Position numbers and translations under genes: made by a program. A stretch of 64,000 nucleotides of DNA. Source: Henckelia pumila. Its lineage: Eukaryota > Streptophyta > Magnoliopsida > Lamiales > Gesneriaceae. Below, in pieces: positions 56,360 to 64,000 of the stretch. The notes beneath the pieces are model-generated. The model made no database searches and was not told where the DNA came from. It worked only from the letters and a program-made list of their open reading frames with translations. The stretch spans positions 15,504,763 to 15,568,762 of the forward strand of contig NC_133122.1 in NCBI RefSeq assembly GCF_033568475.1. The letters run 5' to 3'. Each line of letters starts with the position of its first letter. Position 1 is the first letter of the stretch.

Positions 56360-59105
56360 TCTCTTCCTTAATGTTTCCATTAAGAAATGCAGTCTTCACA
56401 TCCATTTGTCATATCTCATAGTCATACCATGCTACTATGGCAATTAAGATTCTTATGGACTTGAACATTGCAACTGGTGAAAAAGTTTCATCATAGTCAA
56501 CACATTGTCTTTGTGTATAACCTTTTGCAACCAATCGTGCCTTGTAGGTCAGCACCTTACCATCATGCCCAAGTTTTTTCTTGTAGATCCATTTACACCC
56601 TATAGGAACAATTCCATCGGGAGGATCTACTAAAGACCAAACTTGGTTTGCATGCATGGAGTCTATTTCAGACTGCATGGCTTCAAGCCATAAATTCGAA
56701 TCTTCATCAGAAATTGCCTCCTTGAAGTTTCTTGGATCACATCCAACGATGGTCTCACTTTGATCCCCTTCAAGTAGGAGATTAAGTCGATCAGGAGGTC
56801 TAGAAGTCCTTTCGGATCTTCTAAGAGGCGGTGTGTCAATTATTGGTTCCTGAGGTGTGGGGTTGCTATTTTGTATCTCGGGTTCTTCTCGAACTTCTTC
56901 GAGTTCCATCATTTTGCCTTTTCTATCAAGTAAGAATTCCTTCTCAAGGAAGGTGGCATTCCTAGAAACAAACACTTTTGTTTCAGTAGGATGATAGAAA
57001 TAATATCCGATCGAATTCTTCGGATACCCTACAAAATAACATAAAGTGAAACGATTATCCAACTTATCTCCCACTGTCTGCTTCACGTAAGCAGGACATC
57101 CCCAAATCCTCAAGTACAAATACTTAGGAGTTTTGCCAGTCCATAATTCATATGGTGTTTTGTTCACTGCTTTAGTGTGGACATTGTTCAACAACAATAC
57201 CGCCGTTTCAAGTTCATAGCCCCAAAACGAGGGTGGGAGCTCAGTAAAGCTCATCATAGATCGAACCATGTCCAACAGAGTTCGATTACGACGCTCTGCT
57301 ACACCATTAAGCTGAGGTGTGGCAGGAGGAGTCCACTGAGAAAGAATTCCATTTTCTTTCAGATAGTCCAAAAACTCGGTACTTAAGTATTCACCGCCTC
57401 GATCAGATCGAAGTGCTTTAATACTTTTACCTAGCTGGTTTTCTACTTCATTCTTGAATTCTTTGAACCTTTCAAACGATTCAGATTTATATTTTATTAA
57501 ATATAAATACACATACCTAGAATAATCATTAGTAAAGGTAATGAAGTAGGTGTGACCATATTTAGTACCAATACTAAATGGGCCACAAACATCTGTATGG
57601 ATCAAATCCAATAGATTTTGACTACGCTCAGGTTTTCCCTTAAAACGTGTTTTAGTCATTTTTCCTTTCAGACAAGACTCACAAGTTGGTAGAGAGTTTA
57701 TATCTGACGAATCAAACATTCCCTCTTCCACTAGCTTGTTCATCCTTCGTGAGAAAATATGACCTAGCCTAGCATGCCAAAGGTTTGCCGAGTTTTGACT
57801 ATCGTTTTTCCTTTTAATTGTTGTTGCCGGTTTATCAACATAATTAACTGGTACGTCTTTCAATTTTAAGTTATATAGATCGTTTTCTAGTTGTCCACAT
57901 CCAATTAAACATTCATTCTTGTAAATATTGCAAATCTCATTCACAAAATTGCGAGAAAAACCATCTCTATCAAACATAGAAACAGAAATAATGTTTTTAA
58001 CCAAATCTGGCACAAATAAAACATCTCTCAAAATTAACTTAAAATTGTTCTGCAGAATTAAATAAACGTCTCCCACAGCTTTGGCTTCAACTCTAGAATC
58101 ATTTCCGAGCCTCAACTGGGTCTCACCCATCCTAAGCTTACGACTTCTTGTCATCACCTGCAAGTCATTGCAAATGTGAGATCCACATCCGGTATCCAAT
58201 ATCAAAGAAGTAGTATTAAGTGAAACATTTATTTCAATATAAAACATACCCTTTGCAGTTCGCAACTGCTCGAGATATTCTTTGCAGTTACGTTTCCAAT
58301 GACCGAGTTTCTTGCAGTGATGGCAAACATCTTCATATTTGTTCACGTTTGAAGCCTTTGTCTTGTTCTTCTTATTTGGTCCAGTTTTCTTGGGTGGGAC
58401 AGAACGTTTCTTACCCTTTGCACTTGGTCCCTTCTTAGAGTTAGAAGAGGAGCCTACCAAGAGTACCAGTTTATCCTTCTTTAATGTGGCCTCATAAGTG
58501 ACAAGCATATTGACCATCTCTTCAAGCGTGGCCTCTATCTTGTTCATATTGAAGTTCATCACAAAACCGTAAAACGACGAAGGAAGAGAGAGAAGTAATA
58601 AGTCCGCATTCAGTTCGTGCTCCAATGTCAAATCGAGTGTTATCAACTTTTCAATGAGCCCAATCATGTGTACCCCATCCTCACAGACCGAAGTCCCATC
58701 TCGCATGCGGCATGTCATGAGCTCTTTGACAGTGGCATACCTCTCGGATCTTGACTGAGCTCCAAAAAGTTCCTTGAGGGTCTTGTGAATGTCAACAGCA
58801 TTCACTGCATCCTCAAATCGCCTCTGAAGTTCATCAGACATCGAATCCTGCATGTAGCATTTGGCCTTGATATCATGGTCCCACCATTTATCAAGTTTGG
58901 CCAACTCTTCCGGACTCACATTAGCCGGGGCTTCCTTCGGAGGAGACTTTTCTAACACGTAGAAAACCTTTTCCGAACTTAGAACAATCTTTAACTTACG
59001 GAACCATTCCGTATATTTAGCGCCAGACAGTTTGTTTTGTTCGAGAATAGAGAATAGTGGATTGCGCGAATTCATCATAATGAAATACTGAAAAGAAACA
59101 TACAA
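56360..59105 (-). pseudogene. Element B gag-protease-integrase-RT start, long open frame
   Basis: An 898-codon open frame (59105-56409), probably translated from the internal MNSRNPLFSILEQNKLSG (about 59075). Gag domain, CCHC knuckle CHHCKKLGHWKRNC (about 58310), protease LILDTGCGSH (about 58200), integrase HHCC region (LWHARLGH...CESC, about 57780), catalytic residues in HTDVCGP, SDRGGEY and NGVAERRN, and an RT start with WIYKKKLGHDGK and ARLVAKGYTQ. The frame stops at 56409 with TGA where the family has a Trp codon (YEI-stop-QMDVKTAF), and element C splits the gene about 50 bp further on. Apart from these, enzymatic motifs look intact. Confidence 0.93.
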
Positions 59106-60248
59106 TAATCAGTGATTGTTTAATTAATTTACTAAGACATAAAATAAGGCGAGAATAATTTTATGAATTACACTCCCACTATTTTAACGATTTCACCACC
59201 CTCTAGTGAAAACGAAAAACTGGTTTCCTTAGTGGGAATCATGGAGTCTATTTGACAAATCATAGTCCCGAATAATATCAGCCAACCATATTTTTCAAAA
59301 GGTAGAGCCCAATTGCTTCCAAAACAACCCCCATGTTTTTACCTCATGTCCAATAAGAGCCCAATAATATGACACCGTTTATTGTGACATGTCAAGATGA
59401 CCCACCAATATTAAGTTGTGATGGACGGTCGTCGTATGGATCCCCCAATAATATGAGCCAATCCCACGGGAGTTCCACCCAACTTACAACATGTGTCAAT
59501 CCAATGTACAGTTTTCCGACGAACGGGCCCCCCAATAATATGAGACGGACCATGCCCGCGGGTAGCATCTCATACATTGATCGTTGATGGAAGGTAGAAA
59601 CATTTAAACAATATTTAAATTCTCTTTTGTTAATCTTGATATCAATTTTAAATCATATTTAAAATGAGGGTTTTTTAATTTTGAAAAATTTGTCTCATCA
59701 TTTAAAAATTTGTATGCTTGCGGGATTCATGCAATTTAGTCTAAACATGCATACAATAATAATATCAAATATTATATAAAGGATGATCGATGCCTAGATC
59801 TACTCGACCCGTGGTTGCCAATCACGAGTCTAAGTCCAATCCTAGGTGATATGCAAGTATGCAATGCAATCATATTCCATTGAGCTTTCAATTTACATTT
59901 CTTCGGTCTTTATTGTCTGCTGGGCCCATCATTGTCTTCAAATCTTTATCTCCCACTAAGTCTAATAAATTTACAATAAATTTCGATGACAAGTAGGGGA
60001 TACATATTTAAGGGTGGGAAAACGGGTCATTAACCAGGCCCACTTTTATTACAAATGACAAATCAAATTGGGCCATAAACCAAGCCCATTAATAAAACCC
60101 AACATTAATAATAAAAACTAAATGTAAACAACCTAACATACACCTAAAAACTTGGTCATGGCAATCGATCATCCTTTTATTCAATTATTTAATTCAATTA
60201 AATGATTGGATAACATGCAGTTCAAAGTGGCAATAATTGTAAATAGAT

Positions 60249-60372
60249 AAAATCATATTTCATACATAAAATCTTATTTTATATATAAAATCATATTTTA
60301 TCTAGTTTATCCATAAAATCATATATTATATATATAATCTAATTTCATATATAAAATCATATTTTATAATCA
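60249..60372. repeat. Short tandem repeats ATAAAATCATATTT
   Basis: Five or six imperfect copies of a ~20-bp AT-rich unit in the leader of B. Confidence 0.85.
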
Positions 60373-60608
60373 TTTGTACCAAAATAATTAATTTTAAAAA
60401 TTTTAATTTATTGGATTAAATTTATAAATTTCCAAAATTCAAAATTTATCCAAAAATTAATTTTCTTAAAATTTTGGTCTCAAACAATTTTGACCCATTG
60501 CCTCGTGGACCAACTAAAACAATTTTCAATCGGGCCAAAAAACTGGGCCCGATAACAATTAACGGGCCGAAATTCAAAATTTTAAAAATAAAATTTTTTA
60601 ATTTTTCT

Positions 60609-60695
60609 GGGCTGCCCAGGACGATCCCGGGCAGCCCCCCCGACTGTCGAGCTGGGAGCCTAGCCCCGTCGCTGGGCCGCCGAGCGCGGCCCAGC
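60609..60695 (-). other. Two GC-rich hairpins in the leader of B
   Basis: GGGCTGCCC (60609-60617) pairs with GGGCAGCCC (60629-60637) across an 11-nt loop. GCTGGGCCGC (60671-60680) pairs with GCGGCCCAGC (60686-60695) across a 5-nt loop. They lie 110-200 nt downstream of the primer site in the sense of the element, in otherwise AT-rich DNA, where a packaging or dimerisation signal might be expected. Confidence 0.7.
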
Positions 60696-60792
60696 TGAGC
60701 GCAGCCTCCCGAATTTTTTTTTTGTTTTATTTTTCTGAAAAATCGAGGCTTTGTACAATCGATAAATTTTAATCGTTTGATCTGAGAGCAAC

Positions 60793-60808
60793 CTGGCTCT
60801 GATACCAC
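60793..60808 (-). other. Primer-binding site of element B
   Basis: The minus strand reads GTGGTATCAGAGCCAG directly after the LTR end: the initiator-Met-tRNA site. Confidence 0.92.
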
Positions 60809-62658
60809 TGTTGGAACACGTTCTCGGATCAGTCAAATGTGATACTCGTAGCAGCGGAAGTTTAAAAATTTTTATTTTCTGATCTGGAACGATTCCAGAT
60901 CATGGGTATCAAATCCTAACGATTAAAACAAACAATTAAAATAAAACATAATTAAATTTTACTTCTCAAGTCTCAACTTGAGGTTATGAACTCCAACAGA
61001 TTACTCTACTCTTCTTGTATATCCCAGGAACTCATTACTCTATCGATCAACTCCTGAATCAGGTCCACAAACAGAATTCTTAATCCCTCTGACAGACTGA
61101 ACTAGAAAGTCTATCAGATGTTTCTACGAAGAGAATTAACAGATTTGATCTGTTAAATCAGACTGCAAATTTCGAAAACTGCAGTCTGAATTTTCGAACA
61201 CTGTGGAGGGAGGGGGCGGCCAAACCCTAGAGAGAAAACTCTAGGATTTTCGAAAATTATGAATTGTTATGTCTAATTTTTATACTGCAATAACTTATTT
61301 ATAACATGGGCTGCTAATAGCTTAGGGCCTATTAGTCATAAGTTCAAGTCTGACAAGCAAAGCCCGCATGTTCAGAAATTAATATAAAATTCATCGTGAC
61401 TCAAATTGATAAACCAATTTTACCAATGTGTGCAGAAACCTTTTCTGCATATTTTAAAGTCAAGATAAATTTTCTGAATCCGAATTCAGTGATTTCCAAA
61501 AATGACATCCCTATGTCATTTTAGGAAATCTCACTCCCTCTACTCTTTAATAAAAAGTCCTACTTCTCATACACTAAATTTAACTCATTAAATTTAATTA
61601 TCTCAACGGGGATTAGAAAACTATTACTTGTGTAACCCTCAATGGTTCAGGGATACAGTTAGTCGTGGGCACACAACTTCTTGTGACTCGGAACAACAAT
61701 TTCCGAATTGCCCATCGAATCATGGTAAGAGCGCCTAGCAACATCGCCCCATGATTCCCTAGGTATCACTGATAGTGCCTGCAAGAACCAGTAGGTTTTG
61801 GTTTGCATACAGTACGGTCCCTTCATCCATATATCCCGATCAAATCAACAACCATTGGTATATTGAGAGTCGTTCGAGATTCGATAACTATGCAATACAT
61901 CTTAAAGATCAAATAGTGACATCGCATGTGCAACTAGAAAACCAAGTAACCTAAAGCACATCATGTACTCTGTCCAGAGATTTGTCATACTAATATCTCC
62001 TCAGATCGCATAGGATATCCACACTCGCAAGTGTGTGGTGAATCCTTGATAACAAAGCATTGACTCTTATATGTGTCATAACTATACCCAATCTCGACAC
62101 CTGATGACCCTCATAAAGTCGTTAAACGAGTCAAAGTACAGTACTAGCATATAGAGTCTCCATGATGTTTCAAGTAATAAGGACTAATGATGTACAACAA
62201 AAAACCGCGGACTTATCCACTCAATTAGTGAAAACCACTTGGAAAGTTCGAATAGGGTAGTTCGATCATCCATCAAATGAATATCCATTTATATGCTTCG
62301 AACATCTGTATGTTTCATACCAATGAAACGTGGTACTTGACATCGCAAATGCTAGTCTCAATCTCGAGCGATCCTTATCCTTATTTGCGGACGGCTTAAT
62401 TGACTAGGAACTGTTTAGAATATACAGTGATTATATATAAGATGTGTTTCATGACAGTCAATCAAATTTACTATCACATCTTACATGCACTCTAATATAC
62501 TCAAGGTCTTTATCTAAACATCGTATAGTACATCACAACATAATAATATGATAAAAGATAAAGCAAAAGCCAATATAAAAGTGTAAATTATATTAAACAA
62601 AGATTGTTTAATAAAGGCCCTTAGCCACAAGTTGGCTAACAGGGCACCCACTCTTTCA
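60809..62658 (-). repeat. 5' LTR of copia element B
   Basis: 1850 bp, plus-strand TGTTGGAACACG to CACTCTTTCA. Next to the primer site on its left and to the 19-bp target repeat on its right. Confidence 0.93.
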
Positions 62659-63997
62659 GGTGAATGGTTAAGAATGTACACTGCTGTATGAACTGCCTCG
62701 CCTAGAATTTCTTAGGCAAACCTTTTTCTTCAAGCATGCTCCGAGCCATTTGTGAAATGGTTCGATTTTTCCTCTCTGTGGTACCGTTCTGTTGTGGAGT
62801 ATATTTCAATGTAAGCTACCTTTGAATTTCATTTTCCTTACAATTATTCATGAAAGCATTGTATATAAATTCTCCACCGCGGTCTGTCCTTAGAGTCTTT
62901 ATCAAAAAACCACTCTGTCGTTCAACAAGAGATTTAAATCGAATGAAAATTGAGAAAGCCTCTGATTTTTCACTCAAAAAATATATCCACATCATCCGAG
63001 CAAAATCATCGACAAACAATAAAAAATACCTCTTGTTGCTTACTGAACAAGTCCGAGTAGGACCAAAAGTATATGCATGAACCAAGTCTAATGGAGTTTT
63101 GGCACGCCAAGAAGATTTGGGAAATGGGAACCTGTGCACCCTTCACAGATTTTATTTTCTTTCTCAACACTTGGAATTCCAACAACCATATTATTTGACT
63201 TTAGCAAATGCAATCCCTTATAACTCAAGTGCCCGTATCTCAAATTCCACAAATAAGAATTATGAGATGTTTCAAGTTTAAGTGCAAAACTTTTATCAGA
63301 AGGCATGATAAGACGAAAAAATGTGTTTCTAGCCATGTCAATCTTAGCAATAGTCAAATTTTGATTCTTATCGATAATGGTGCATGCATCGTCACCAAAA
63401 TGAACCAAATAACCCTTTTGAATGAGTTGACCAACACTTGGCAGATTTTGTGCTAGATTAGGCACGTAAAAAACATCCGAAATATGTTTTTTGTTACCTT
63501 GGTTGGTGTGAACCTCGATGGTGCCTTTCCCTTCCACTTTTTGTATTTTGCTATCTCCAAACTTTACCTCGGAGGAAAATTTTCTGTCAAGTTCTACAAA
63601 TCTGTCAAGCTTACTCGTCATGTGGTTACTACAACCACCGTCAATATACCAAACATCTTGATCTTCATTTTCAGCACTCATGCAAGTGTAGAACATGAGA
63701 TCTTCGTTTTCTTCCTTTGAAATATTGGCTTGCTCTTTTCCTTGTTTATTTTATGCCAACAATCTCTTTGAGAATGATTATGAATCCGGCATTTGGTACA
63801 CTTGAAATGACAATCTTTCGAATTGTGATTATCCTTCTTGCATATGATGCAATAAGGACTAGCATAAGAAAATTTATGATCCCCTCTTCTCTGTTCATCT
63901 TTTCCTTTATCATTTCTCTCCCACTTTTCTTTGTCGCTTTGATTTTTCGTCTGCCAAGAATTTTTCGGAGATCCAAATTTATTGGGTTTCTTATCAT
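62659..63997 (-). pseudogene. Element A gag end, protease and integrase, runs off the window
   Basis: The minus strand shows two zinc knuckles CIICKKDNHNSKDC and CTKCRIHNHSQRDC (about 63860-63770), protease DVWYIDGGCSNHMT (about 63650; the catalytic DSG reads DGG), the gag-pre-integrase region, integrase with TLRTDRGGEF (about 62890) and NGTTERKNRT (about 62770). The usual first integrase Asp (HTD/HAD) reads HAY. Frameshifts occur near 63720, 63115 and 62815, and a stop near 62715. An old, inactive copy. Confidence 0.88.
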
Positions 63998-64000
63998 AAA

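Larger units (their letters stand above)
59106..60808 (-). other. Long 5' leader of element B
   Basis: 1.7 kb between primer site and gag. Contains several copies of CCCAATAATATGA (59350-59545), an ATAAAATCATATTTTAT repeat block (60249-60372), and two GC-rich perfect hairpins near the primer site. No coding frame of note. Confidence 0.75.
44039..62658 (-). mobile_element. Copia element B, interrupted by element C
   Basis: LTRs at 44039-45895 and 60809-62658. Primer site, leader, gag-protease-integrase-RT from 60808 leftwards, then element C (47075-56354), then the rest of RT and RNase H. Without C it is about 9.3 kb. It lies in the integrase region of element A with an unusual 19-bp target duplication and filler at the left end. 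Confidence 0.92.
40754..63997 (-). mobile_element. Copia element A, host of a three-level nest, open at the right edge
   Basis: Element A is made of 40754-41072, 41993-43865 and 62659-63997 (minus strand). It is interrupted by a solo LTR (41073-41992) and by element B (from 43885 to 62658). Its order on the minus strand is zinc knuckles, protease, integrase, [B], integrase C-terminus, RT, RNase H, [solo LTR], RNase H end, 3' LTR. The 5' LTR lies outside the window. Confidence 0.88.

Overview
The window is nuclear DNA from a flowering plant, probably a eudicot. It has spliced genes with GT-AG introns, plant gene families (UMP-CMP kinase, ALMT anion channel, MAPKKK17/18-like kinase), initiator-Met-tRNA primer sites in its LTR retrotransposons, and Mutator-, hAT- and CACTA-type DNA elements. 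Some retrotransposon proteins resemble those of Lamiales genomes, but that is only a weak impression. No species is claimed.

Layout. 1-9.5 kb: a complete eight-exon UMP-CMP kinase gene (+). Its first intron holds a full-length, very young Reina-like Ty3/gypsy retrotransposon (1546-6849, TSD GAGAT). 10.2-12.9 kb: a complete six-exon ALMT gene (-) with a Mutator-type MITE in intron 1. 13-20.5 kb: AT-rich intergenic DNA with simple repeats, a non-autonomous hAT element, a copia integrase scrap and a truncated copia element that keeps its 5' LTR and gag. 20.5-27.1 kb: a tandem duplication around a single-exon MAPKKK-like kinase. The left unit keeps the promoter but has lost the kinase. The right unit carries the kinase plus an extra inserted element. 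27.9-33.7 kb: a 5.8-kb CACTA element carrying exon fragments of host genes, one a GH1 beta-glucosidase fragment. It sits inside an intron of an unidentified gene. 34.4-38.6 kb: two further CACTA ends and a decayed hAT transposase gene. 38.7-40.75 kb: a broken kinase-like pseudogene.

40.75-64 kb is one nest of LTR elements. Copia element A (-, running off the right edge) is hit by a 920-bp solo LTR (41073-41992, TSD CTTAC) and by copia element B (44039-62658). B is in turn interrupted within its reverse transcriptase by element C (47075-56354, TSD ATAGA). C has 2.58-kb LTRs and a 4.1-kb interior without recognisable coding sequence, so it is LARD-like.

How it works together: only three host genes look complete (nucleotide monophosphate kinase, malate/anion channel, kinase), and they have no obvious functional link. 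The rest is a layered record of transposition. The least expected signals are three evenly spaced identical-stem hairpins in each LTR of C, a scrambled self-derived filler with a 19-bp target duplication at one end of B, the promoter-without-gene copy of the kinase locus, and a kinase with a shortened catalytic loop.
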